Assembly (NCBI RefSeq): GCF_035607535.1
Contig: NZ_JAYDZX010000003.1
Location: 124,001 to 188,000 of the forward strand
Length of the DNA: 64,000 nucleotides
Source: Salinimicrobium sp035607535
GTDB taxonomy: Bacteria; Bacteroidota; Bacteroidia; Flavobacteriales; Flavobacteriaceae
Direction of reading: 5' to 3'
A program made the position numbers and the translations under genes. Under the pieces are notes generated by a model. It was not told the origin of the DNA. It saw only the letters and a program-made list of their open reading frames with translations, and did not search any database. Shown piece by piece: positions 8,926 through 15,874 of this stretch; the first letter of the stretch is position 1; every line of letters starts with the position of its first letter.

Positions 8926-9595
8926 CATTAGAAGTACATTTTTATTCCCGCTGATGATCTTATTCCTCAGCCTTTCTGTCGCTGCACAGGATGTAGAGAA
9001 GGAACTGGGAGATTTCACTGAAGTCAAGACCTTCAATGCGGTTGAAGTTGAAATTATTCCTTCAGATAAAAACAAGATCGTTATTACCGGCCACAGTAAA
9101 AATGATGTAAAATTCGACATAGTTGAAGACCGGCTGGAGATAAGGCTTTCCCTTGATAACATCTGGTCCAAAAACAATACCCGTATCACGCTTTATACAA
9201 AAGATTTAGCGACCATAGATGCCAATGAAGGTTCAATAGTTGAAGTTTCAGGTGAAATAAAAGGGCAGGAGCTCACTTTTCGCACCCAGGAAGCTGCGAA
9301 TATCCTTGCCAGGGTGAACAGCCGTAAGATCCACGCAAAAGCAGTTTCGGGAGGTAAGATCACCCTCGAAGGTAAAGCTGAAGAACAGGTGGTGGAGACC
9401 AATACCGGCGGACATTATTACGGGAAAGATCTGCGAACTTCCCGAGCCGAGGTGAGTGCCGGTACTGCAGGTAAGGGAGAGGTTTACGCTACAGATTATG
9501 TCAAGGCTACCGCTAAGCTGGGAGGCACAGTAGAGATCTTTGGAAACCCTGCTGAAGTAGATAAAAAGACAAGTCTTGGCGGAAGAATTTTGTAA
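8909..9595 (+). CDS. DUF2807 (GIN domain) exported protein
   Basis: The 228-residue product begins MKLKTNIRSTFLFPLMILFLSLSVAAQ, a signal peptide with cleavage near AAQ. The rest has the repetitive beta-strand pattern of the head GIN (DUF2807) domain: KTFNAVEVEIIPSDKNKIVITG, then short strands with Gly/Ser turns. These form a beta-helix-like fold of unknown function in the periplasm or at the surface. The ATG at 8909 is preferred over an in-frame TTG at 8897 because it gives a clean signal peptide. It overlaps rnr by 17 nt, so translation may be coupled. Confidence 0.85.
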   Translation: MKLKTNIRSTFLFPLMILFLSLSVAAQDVEKELGDFTEVKTFNAVEVEIIPSDKNKIVITGHSKNDVKFDIVEDRLEIRLSLDNIWSKNNTRITLYTKDLATIDANEGSIVEVSGEIKGQELTFRTQEAANILARVNSRKIHAKAVSGGKITLEGKAEEQVVETNTGGHYYGKDLRTSRAEVSAGTAGKGEVYATDYVKATAKLGGTVEIFGNPAEVDKKTSLGGRIL

Positions 9596-9617
9596 GTGAG
9601 GTAAAATTTTATCTTTG
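9590..9617 (+). promoter_or_regulatory. Promoter of the LysE-type exporter gene (TTG-N17-TATCTTTG)
   Basis: TTG at 9590-9592, 17 nt, then TATCTTTG at 9610-9617, a full match to the flavobacterial -33/-7 pattern. It overlaps the stop codon of the upstream gene and lies 18 nt before the ATG at 9636. Confidence 0.7.
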
Positions 9618-9635
9618 TGAAATTAAAAGATCTGA

Positions 9636-10343
9636 ATGTTTCAGGATATACTGGCTGCGATACCTTTAGGATTTTTCCTTGCTTTCCTTTTGGGGCCTGT
9701 ATTTTTCGTACTCCTTGAAACCGCTGCTATAAAAGGTTTTAGAGCTGCTATTTCCTTTGACCTCGGAGTTATTTTTGCTGATGTCGTATTTTTGCTTATA
9801 GCCTATTTAAGTACCACAAAATTACTGAACCGGATCAAGGATGATCCGGCTCTTTTTGTTTTCGGCGGGGGTATTTTGGTCACTTATGGCATTATTCAAT
9901 TCATTCAAAACCGGAAGGTTTTAAAGCATGAAGAGGTTCCGGAGATACAGAAATTGAATAAAAGAGACTATTTAGGGCTTGCGGCAAAAGGTTTCCTACT
10001 AAACTTTATAAACATTGGAGTCTTAGGGTTCTGGTTGGGACTTATTATCGTATTCGGGCCTCAACTGGAAATGGAAACCAACAGGATGATAGTTTTCTTT
10101 GGTGCGGTCTTAGGAACTTATCTTCTAGTTGACATCTTTAAGATCCTTGCTGCAAAAAAGCTGAATCAAAAACTTACTCCTACCCGAATTTATAATGTGA
10201 AGAAAGGCATAAGTGTCATACTTGTCATTTTCGGGATCTTTTTGATCATTCAGGGATTAATTCCGCAGGAAATGAATCAGTTGCAGGATCAGATTGATAA
10301 TATGACCCCTACTTCCGGGGCATATATTGAATACTTCGAATAA
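9636..10343 (+). CDS. LysE/RhtB family amino-acid exporter-like membrane protein
   Basis: The 235-residue protein has about six hydrophobic segments. Its first helix is AIPLGFFLAFLLGPVFFVLLETAAIKGF, given here in the shortened form AIPLGFFLAFLLGPVFF, with the Gly-Pro characteristic of the LysE superfamily. LysE proteins export amino acids or related solutes by secondary transport; the substrate here cannot be inferred. The length fits the family (200-235). The final ~20 residues (IPQEMNQLQDQIDNMTPTSG) are polar and cytoplasmic or periplasmic. It has its own promoter-like element and is followed by a gap that leads to a convergent tRNA gene. Confidence 0.85.
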   Translation: MFQDILAAIPLGFFLAFLLGPVFFVLLETAAIKGFRAAISFDLGVIFADVVFLLIAYLSTTKLLNRIKDDPALFVFGGGILVTYGIIQFIQNRKVLKHEEVPEIQKLNKRDYLGLAAKGFLLNFINIGVLGFWLGLIIVFGPQLEMETNRMIVFFGAVLGTYLLVDIFKILAAKKLNQKLTPTRIYNVKKGISVILVIFGIFLIIQGLIPQEMNQLQDQIDNMTPTSGAYIEYFE

Positions 10344-10495
10344 GGAGCTAAAAATCGGAATTTATTTTTTGAATTTTGTAGGCATTGTGCGTCCTGAAGT
10401 TTCGGGAGAATCGGTGTACAAGCTTTTTATATATAATCTTTTCCTTCAAACGCCAGTATTAAGACCCTTACTTGGAATTTGAATTTTTGAGAATT

Positions 10496-10526
10496 AAAAA
10501 AGCTCCCGGAAATGGGAGCTTTTTTT
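10496..10526 (-). terminator. Terminator downstream of tRNA-Cys
   Basis: AGCTCCC (10501-10507) pairs with GGGAGCT (10514-10520) around a 6-nt loop. On the minus strand it is followed by five T (10500-10496), just past the tRNA 3' end. The plus side also has a T run, so it may also stop the exporter transcript. Confidence 0.8.
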
Positions 10527-10599
10527 GGAGGCATCGAGCGGATTCGAACCGCTGTACAAGCTTTTGCAGAGCTCTGCCTAGCCACTCGGCCACGATGCC
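10526..10599 (-). tRNA. tRNA-Cys (anticodon GCA), CCA encoded
   Basis: Read on the minus strand, GGCATCG (5' acceptor) pairs with CGATGCC (3' acceptor). The T-arm is AGCGG-TTCGAAT-CCGCT. The anticodon stem-loop is GAGCT-CTGCAAA-AGCTT with anticodon GCA. The discriminator is T and the gene encodes CCA (bases 10528-10526). Total 74 nt. A TACATTTG promoter element lies 16 nt upstream and a hairpin terminator follows directly, so it is a single-gene transcription unit. Confidence 0.96.
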
Positions 10600-10614
10600 T
10601 TTTGAATACGGAGG

Positions 10615-10622
10615 CAAATGTA
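10615..10622 (-). promoter_or_regulatory. -7 promoter element (TACATTTG) for tRNA-Cys
   Basis: A perfect TAnnTTTG match on the minus strand, ending 16 nt before the tRNA 5' end. No clear -33 TTG. Confidence 0.55.
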
Positions 10623-10678
10623 ATAAAATTTCTTTTTTCAGGCCTATGCTTTTACGGCCTTTAGAAATAATTAAGCAA

Positions 10679-11035
10679 TTACCTGCTTTTACTTCTCTTT
10701 ACTGTCACCATTGCGACATTTCCGCCTATTGGAGGATTGATCTTGGAAACATCTACTGTCACTTTTTGAACGATTAACAGCTCATCCAGGACGCGGTTGA
10801 GTATACGTTCGGCTACCGTTTCCAGCAACTTGGACCGTATTGCCATTTCCTCCTTTACGATCTTGTTCAAATGCACGTAATCAATGGTATCTTTTAAAGC
10901 ATCGGTCTTTGCCGAAAGAGAAAGATCCCCTTTCACCTTGAGATCGACCCTGTAATCGCTTCCAATCTGGCCTTCCTCTTCAAGGCAGCCGTGATAGGCG
11001 AAAACTTTGATATTCCTGAGTTTAATACTTCCCAA
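10679..11035 (-). CDS. folB: Dihydroneopterin aldolase
   Basis: The 118-residue protein carries the FolB hallmarks. YHGCLEEEGQIGSDY at residues 14-28 contains the pterin-binding and catalytic region. KINPPIGG near residue 100 contains the conserved Lys. It cleaves 7,8-dihydroneopterin to 6-hydroxymethyl-7,8-dihydropterin and glycolaldehyde in folate synthesis. No ATG is available: the frame is closed by a TAA at 11041-11039, and the only plausible start is TTG at 11035 (product LGSIKLRNIKV, read as Met). Length is normal for FolB. It diverges from glnS, with about 108 nt between the two starts. Confidence 0.93.
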   Translation of the reverse strand: MGSIKLRNIKVFAYHGCLEEEGQIGSDYRVDLKVKGDLSLSAKTDALKDTIDYVHLNKIVKEEMAIRSKLLETVAERILNRVLDELLIVQKVTVDVSKINPPIGGNVAMVTVKRSKSR

Positions 11036-11109
11036 AACTTAATTTTTTGCGAAGATAACAACAATTCAGAAGACATATGAGCAGCAGCGGAAATGATGTT
11101 TATTTTCTG

Positions 11110-11117
11110 TAATTTTG
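11110..11117 (+). promoter_or_regulatory. -7 promoter element (TAATTTTG) for glnS
   Basis: A TAnnTTTG match 26 nt before the glnS ATG at 11144. It lies inside the frame that would be added by an earlier start, so it argues for the shorter protein. Confidence 0.55.
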
Positions 11118-11143
11118 TCCCCCTTAAAGATGAATTAGAAACT

Positions 11144-12820
11144 ATGGCTGAAGAAAAAAGATCCCTCAATTTTATTGAGCAAATCATAGAAGAAGATCTA
11201 AAGAACGACTATAAAAAAGAGGACCTGCAATTCAGGTTCCCACCCGAACCGAACGGCTATCTTCATATTGGCCACGCTTCTTCTATTTGCCTCAACTTTG
11301 GGCTGGGGGAGAAGTATAATGCTCCTGTGAACCTTCGGTTTGACGATACAAATCCAATCAAAGAAGAACAGGAATACGTAGACGCTATTAAACGTGACGT
11401 GGAATGGCTTGGTTTTAAATGGGCTAAAGAATGTTATGCTTCAGATTATTTTCAGCAGTTATACGACTGGGCGGTGGAGATGATAAAATCCGGCGATGCG
11501 TATGTTGACAGTCAGCCTTCAGAAGCTATTGCAGAACAAAAAGGAACTCCCACTCAGCCGGGGAAGAACAGTCCGTACAGGGATCGCTCTGTTGAGGAGA
11601 ACCTGGAGCTTTTTCAGAAGATGAAAGATGGGGAAACTAAGGAAGGGGAGCATGTGCTTAGGGCGAAGATTGACATGGCGGCAAAGAACATGTTGATGCG
11701 AGATCCTGTGATGTACAGAACCCTGCACCGCAAACATCACCGCACAGGGACCGACTGGATGATCTATCCGCTCTACGACTGGGCTCATGGACAAAGTGAT
11801 TTTATCGAATCTGTTTCACATTCTTTCTGTACGCTGGAATTTTTGCCGCACAGGGAGCTTTATAACTGGTTCCTTGAAAAGGTGAGTTCTTCAGAAGATT
11901 TTAAGCCAAAACAGCGTGAGTTTGCGCGTCGTAATCTCAGCCATACGATTGTAAGCAAAAGAAAATTGCTTCACCTTGTTGAAAAAGGAATAGTGCAATC
12001 CTGGGATGATCCAAGAATGCCAACTATTTCGGGTCTAAGAAGAAGAGGTTATACCCCACAATCAATCCGCAAATTCGCAGATACCATAGGGATCGCAAAA
12101 AGGGAAAATATCATAGATGTTTCCCTGTTGGAATTCTGTATCCGGGAAGATCTTAACAAGACTGCGCCAAGGGTAATGGCGGTACTTGATCCTGTAAAAC
12201 TGGTGATTACCAATTATCCTGAAACTGAAGAAGAATGGCTCGAAGCCGAAAATAATCCTGAGGACGAAACTGCAGGTTCAAGACAGGTGCCGTTTTCAAG
12301 AGAGTTATATATAGAACAGGAAGATTTTAAGGAAGAGGCGAATCGTAAGTTCTTCAGGCTAACTCTTGGAAAAGAAGTAAGGCTGAAAAATGCATATATC
12401 ATAAAAGGTGAAAAGGTGGTAAAGAACGAGGCAGGAGAGATCACAGAAATTCACTGTACTTACGATCCAAAAAGCCGAAGTGGAAGCGGAACCGAGGAAT
12501 CCATGCGCAAGGTCAAAGGAACATTGCACTGGGTATCGGCCAAACATGCTATAGAAGCAGAAGTAAGGCTTTATGACCGACTTTTCTCTGTGGAATCACC
12601 GGATGCCGACAAAGACAAAGATTTTCTTGATTTTTTGAATCCTGAATCTCTTAAGATCATCACGGCATACCTTGAGCCTAGCCTGAAGGACGTAGAGCCA
12701 GGGGATAAATTCCAATTCCAAAGATTAGGATATTTTAACGTTGATAAGGAAAGCACAAAAGAACAGCTTGTTTTCAATCGCACGGTAACCTTAAGGGATT
12801 CGTGGGGTGGTAAGAATTAG
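11144..12820 (+). CDS. glnS: Glutaminyl-tRNA synthetase
   Basis: The 558-residue class I synthetase attaches Gln to tRNA-Gln using ATP. The HIGH motif is at residues 41-44 within PPEPNGYLHIGHASSICLNF, typical of GlnRS. The KMSKS-equivalent is VSKRKL at 270-275. The C-terminal half is the beta-barrel anticodon-binding domain (EVRLKNAYIIKGEKV, FQFQRLGYF). Length matches E. coli GlnRS (554). The ATG at 11144 (MAEEKRSLNF) is chosen over an earlier in-frame ATG at 11093, because that extension would contain the likely promoter. Presence of GlnRS is consistent with direct glutaminylation. Confidence 0.96.
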   Translation: MAEEKRSLNFIEQIIEEDLKNDYKKEDLQFRFPPEPNGYLHIGHASSICLNFGLGEKYNAPVNLRFDDTNPIKEEQEYVDAIKRDVEWLGFKWAKECYASDYFQQLYDWAVEMIKSGDAYVDSQPSEAIAEQKGTPTQPGKNSPYRDRSVEENLELFQKMKDGETKEGEHVLRAKIDMAAKNMLMRDPVMYRTLHRKHHRTGTDWMIYPLYDWAHGQSDFIESVSHSFCTLEFLPHRELYNWFLEKVSSSEDFKPKQREFARRNLSHTIVSKRKLLHLVEKGIVQSWDDPRMPTISGLRRRGYTPQSIRKFADTIGIAKRENIIDVSLLEFCIREDLNKTAPRVMAVLDPVKLVITNYPETEEEWLEAENNPEDETAGSRQVPFSRELYIEQEDFKEEANRKFFRLTLGKEVRLKNAYIIKGEKVVKNEAGEITEIHCTYDPKSRSGSGTEESMRKVKGTLHWVSAKHAIEAEVRLYDRLFSVESPDADKDKDFLDFLNPESLKIITAYLEPSLKDVEPGDKFQFQRLGYFNVDKESTKEQLVFNRTVTLRDSWGGKN

Positions 12821-12911
12821 CAGGCCGTGCGGACGGTGCCAATTAAGAATAATTTAGCATTGGTTTTTGTATATTAACCGGTTATTAACAGCGCTACAGA
12901 CCACATTGAAG

Positions 12912-12919
12912 TATATTTG
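12912..12919 (+). promoter_or_regulatory. -7 promoter element (TATATTTG) for the YtxH operon
   Basis: A TAnnTTTG match 33 nt before the ATG at 12953, in the gap after glnS. No -33 TTG at the right spacing. Confidence 0.55.
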
Positions 12920-12952
12920 GTTGTAGTATTAATCTTAATAACCAACAATATC

Positions 12953-13366
12953 ATGGCAAAATCAGGAAGTACATTTTTAGCATTGCTAACCGGGGCAGCT
13001 ATAGGAGCAGGCCTTGGAATGTTATATGCACCTGAAAGTGGAGAGGAAACCAGGAGAAAACTGGGTGAGAATGCAAGAAGAACTCAGGATGACCTAAATA
13101 AGCGATACCGCGAAACTTCTTCCAATCTTAGTCAAAAAGCCAAAAAAGCCAAATCTGATTTTGAGCAGAGACTGGAGGAAACTTTATCTTCAGCAAGCTA
13201 TAAAGCCGATGAGATCCTCAGTAGTCTTGAAACTAAACTCGACGAGCTAAAAAGACAGAATGCCAAATTTCAGAAAGATCGAAAAGGAGGCACAGATGAT
13301 AACGCTAACATTGACGAAAGCGTAGCTTCCAAAGGAAAGAAGAATACAGGTAATGCTGCAGTCTAA
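12953..13366 (+). CDS. YtxH domain protein
   Basis: The 137-residue protein begins MAKSGSTFLALLTGAAIGAGLGMLYAPESGEETR, whose core GAAIGAGLGMLYAPESG is the YtxH signature: a Gly-rich hydrophobic segment then APxxGxxTR. The remainder is a charged helical domain of apolipoprotein-like repeats (residues 35-120) with a Lys/Asn-rich tail. YtxH proteins are associated with general stress responses in Firmicutes; the biochemical function is unknown. Start at ATG 12953 rather than TTG 12917, which sits inside the -7 element. It heads a three-gene run with a holin-like protein and DUF6327, spaced by 6 nt and by -14 nt. Confidence 0.85.
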   Translation: MAKSGSTFLALLTGAAIGAGLGMLYAPESGEETRRKLGENARRTQDDLNKRYRETSSNLSQKAKKAKSDFEQRLEETLSSASYKADEILSSLETKLDELKRQNAKFQKDRKGGTDDNANIDESVASKGKKNTGNAAV

Positions 13367-13372
13367 GCGTTT

Positions 13373-13819
13373 ATGGCATTTGGAAGAATATCCAACAATT
13401 TTCAACAATTAAAGGAGAACGTTAAAGCCTTAGCACACAGTAGTGCTGAGTATTATAAACTAGAACTCTTTAATAAGAGCATACATGGAGCTATTGCCGC
13501 CATTAAAGGTGTGGCAATAGCCCTTTTTATGTTCTTTTTTATAATGTTCATATCCATCGCTGTCGCAGTAGCTCTAAGTAACTGGATCGATTCCCCAAGC
13601 AGTGGTTTCTTTATTGTGGCGGGTATTTATCTCTTATTGGTCCTTTTCTTCGTTTTCTTTGGTAGTAAAGTGCTAATGAAGGCCATATTGCCCGGAGCAT
13701 CCAGAAAGTTCTTTCAGAAGCCCGAAAAAAAGCCGGTCCACGAGGAACATCATGAGTTCACTCCTCAAAAGGATTTTGAAACCGATGAAATCATAATCAA
13801 GGACAATGAGAGAGTATAA
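13373..13819 (+). CDS. Phage-holin-superfamily-like membrane protein (phage_holin_3_6 type)
   Basis: The 148-residue protein has an amphipathic N-terminal region (SAEYYKLELFNKSIHGA) and two strong membrane segments at about residues 42-65 and 78-104. A charged C-terminal tail (FFQKPEKKPVHEEHHEFTPQ) follows. This arrangement matches the holin-like family that accompanies YtxH proteins in Bacteroidota. Nothing phage-like surrounds it, so it is a chromosomal membrane protein, not a lysis gene. It starts 6 nt after YtxH and overlaps the following DUF6327 gene by 14 nt, arguing for one operon and a shared envelope or stress role. Confidence 0.78.
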   Translation: MAFGRISNNFQQLKENVKALAHSSAEYYKLELFNKSIHGAIAAIKGVAIALFMFFFIMFISIAVAVALSNWIDSPSSGFFIVAGIYLLLVLFFVFFGSKVLMKAILPGASRKFFQKPEKKPVHEEHHEFTPQKDFETDEIIIKDNERV

Positions 13820-14030
13820 GAATTTCAAAGAAATAGAACGCGATCTGCAACTCCTTAAACTCCAAAGAGAGATTGACAAAGAAAAGGTTCTGTTGAGTAT
13901 GAATCAGACAAAGGAAAGTCTCTCTCCCAAGCGTATTGTGAAGGACGCAGCCAACAGCCTGATGAAAAACCCTTATATCCTTAAAGGAACTACATCAGTC
14001 CTGGCATTTATAGGCAACAAATTCAAATAA
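13806..14030 (+). CDS. DUF6327-like small protein
   Basis: The 74-residue soluble protein reads MREYKNFKEIERDLQLLKLQ followed by REIDKEKVLLSMNQTKESLSP. This pattern (short helix, acidic/basic repeat, TKESLSP, then a weakly hydrophobic C-terminus) is that of the DUF6327 family found downstream of YtxH and holin-like genes. Its start lies within the last 14 nt of the preceding gene. No catalytic residues are visible and the function is unknown. The family assignment is from memory of the pattern. Confidence 0.65.
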   Translation: MREYKNFKEIERDLQLLKLQREIDKEKVLLSMNQTKESLSPKRIVKDAANSLMKNPYILKGTTSVLAFIGNKFK

Positions 14031-14032
14031 GA

Positions 14033-15043
14033 CTATTCTTCCGGGCTATCGGGATCTTCCTGTGGCAGTTCCGGAGGTAGTTCTCTCTTTTTTCGCTCCT
14101 GTTTTTCCCTGCGTTTTTTCTCCCTTAAAGCATTTTCTTTTTTCATTGCTTCTCCAATTTGATTGGAGGCAGTAAAGGATGCGATCATATTATTTAGCAT
14201 GTCACTTCCGGTTTGTGGAGAGTTAGGTAAAAGTATAAGATTACTTTGGGTTTCTTCCCCGAGAGATTGAAGCGTGTCATAATGTTGCGTGACCACTATT
14301 AAAGCAGAAGCCTCCTGGGAATTGATCCCGACATTGTTCAAGACATCTACACTTTCTTCAAGACCGCGTGCAATTTCTCTTCGCTGGTCTGCAATACCCT
14401 GTCCTTGTAAACGCTTACTTTCAGCTTCTGCGCGGGCCTTGGCAACGATCTTGATCCTTTCGGCTTCTGCTTCATATTCAGCAGCCACTTTCTCCCTTTC
14501 TGATGCGTTGATTCTATTCATGGCAGCTTTTACCTGTACATCGGGATCAATATCGGTCACAAGGGTTTTAATGATATCATAACCATATTCCTCCATTGCT
14601 TCGTTCAATTCCCGTTTAACGGCAATTGCAATGTCATCCTTTCTCTCAAACACATCATCCAGTTTCATTTTTGGAACTTCGGCACGAACCACGTCAAATA
14701 CGTAAGAGGTGATTTGGTCATGAGAATTCTCCAACTTGTAGAAGGCGTCGTAGATCCTTGCGCTAATGACCTGGAACTGTACAGAGATCTTCAGTTTTAC
14801 AAAAACATCGTCTTTGGTCTTTGTCTCAACAAGTACATCGAGCTGTTGAACCTTTAGGTTGATCCTTCCGGAGATCTGATCAAAAACAGGAACCTTAAAA
14901 TGTAATCCGCTGTTACTAATACGCTGGAATTTTCCGAAGCGTTCAATCACGGCAGCAGTTTGCTGTTTAACTGTAAATATTCCGGAGAAAAGAATGATCA
15001 ATCCAAGAATAGCGAAGAAGATGGTTAGAATAGTGGGAATCAT
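14033..15043 (-). CDS. SPFH/Band 7 domain protein (stomatin-like)
   Basis: The 336-residue protein has one N-terminal membrane segment (residues 3-24) then a Band 7/SPFH domain (~25-190; TVKQQTAAVIERFGKFQRI). A long Ala/Glu/Arg-rich coiled coil follows (~185-235; EAEAERIKIVAKARAEAES). The final ~50 residues are Lys/Arg/Glu-rich and end in a Pro/Glu tail. Such proteins oligomerise at membranes and organise microdomains or regulate proteases; the partner here is unknown, since the NfeD protease often linked to slipins is not adjacent. It diverges from an outer-membrane-like gene and its stop is only 2 nt from the stop of the DUF6327 gene. Confidence 0.9.
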   Translation of the reverse strand: MIPTILTIFFAILGLIILFSGIFTVKQQTAAVIERFGKFQRISNSGLHFKVPVFDQISGRINLKVQQLDVLVETKTKDDVFVKLKISVQFQVISARIYDAFYKLENSHDQITSYVFDVVRAEVPKMKLDDVFERKDDIAIAVKRELNEAMEEYGYDIIKTLVTDIDPDVQVKAAMNRINASEREKVAAEYEAEAERIKIVAKARAEAESKRLQGQGIADQRREIARGLEESVDVLNNVGINSQEASALIVVTQHYDTLQSLGEETQSNLILLPNSPQTGSDMLNNMIASFTASNQIGEAMKKENALREKKRREKQERKKRELPPELPQEDPDSPEE

Positions 15044-15118
15044 GGTTGTAAGTTAATTTTAACGAAAGATATGAAAATAATCACCTACATTAGCCCCTCA
15101 TTTCTCAAATCAACATTT

Positions 15119-15799
15119 ATGGATCTTAAGAAAGTTATTCTTCTTGCAGGGATTTTATTCTTTTCCTTCAGCACACAGGCACAGCGCCGTATTTGGGATG
15201 GGGAATACAACAGACTGGGGCTGCAGGGAGGAGTAAATCATTTTAATATTATTACAGATGATCTCCAGGTGACTCCAAAGCTTAGCTGGACCGCAGGTTT
15301 TACAACCAGAGCTTCTTTCTACGAAGATTTCCAGTTCGTTTATGGAATCAATTTTTATGACTTTAATGTAGATATTGAAGGTCGCCAGAAGATTGAAACA
15401 ACAACTGCCGATACTCAAATTGAATACAACATGATTGGGGTGCAGGGGAATTTCTTTGCCAGTTATAAGCTACTTGATCATTACCTTAGTGTTGAAGCCG
15501 GGCCTGTAGTTCAGGTGAACGGAAAACTTGAGGCAAGGCAGGATAAGGAGTTGTATTATGTTGGTAACTATAATCTCAATGCGATAGATCTAGAGAATGT
15601 TTCCACCTTCAATTTTAACCTCGCCGTTGGACTGAGTGGGGGATGGGAAACCGTAAAATTTTGGGCACAATACCAGTACGGTCTCAATAACTTCCTTAAA
15701 GGACTTGATGATGAGGGGCTGCAGGAAATAGATCCTTCTACGCCGTCGTTCAAAGGTAACATGAGCATAATTGCAGGGGGAATTACCTTCTATTTGTAA
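15119..15799 (+). CDS. Putative outer-membrane beta-barrel protein
   Basis: The 226-residue product starts with a signal peptide (MDLKKVILLAGILFFSFSTQAQ), then alternating strands such as RLGLQGGVNHFNI, SWTAGFTTRAS, YSLSVEAGPVV-like segments and a C-terminal MSIIAGGITFYL. Ending on a Tyr-Leu strand is typical of outer-membrane beta-barrels (porT/OmpW-type). The ATG at 15119 gives a proper signal peptide; an in-frame ATG at 15071 would add 16 residues and spoil it. The family is not recognised with certainty. A strong 20-bp palindromic terminator follows. Confidence 0.75.
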   Translation: MDLKKVILLAGILFFSFSTQAQRRIWDGEYNRLGLQGGVNHFNIITDDLQVTPKLSWTAGFTTRASFYEDFQFVYGINFYDFNVDIEGRQKIETTTADTQIEYNMIGVQGNFFASYKLLDHYLSVEAGPVVQVNGKLEARQDKELYYVGNYNLNAIDLENVSTFNFNLAVGLSGGWETVKFWAQYQYGLNNFLKGLDDEGLQEIDPSTPSFKGNMSIIAGGITFYL

Positions 15800-15814
15800 A
15801 CGAAATTACACTAA

Positions 15815-15858
15815 CTGAAAAAGCCATTTTTGAGACCTCTCAAAAATGGCTTTTTCAG
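15815..15858. terminator. Bidirectional terminator, perfect 20-bp inverted repeat
   Basis: Bases 15815-15834 and 15839-15858 are exact reverse complements separated by a 4-nt loop (ACCT). Each arm carries an internal run of five A or T, giving a U-tract in either direction. It separates the convergent outer-membrane gene and gltX. Confidence 0.9.
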
Positions 15859-15874
15859 TTTGAATTTTTCTGTA

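Noticed and set aside
10472..10777. ORF running across the tRNA-Cys and the folB end
   Set aside because: It crosses a tRNA gene and a terminator, and has no coding character (many His/Cys/Arg in a pattern typical of noncoding sequence).
13373..13819. Prophage or lysis cassette suggested by the holin-like protein
   Set aside because: No phage structural, integrase or endolysin genes nearby. The YtxH-holin-like-DUF6327 set is a chromosomal operon in this lineage.
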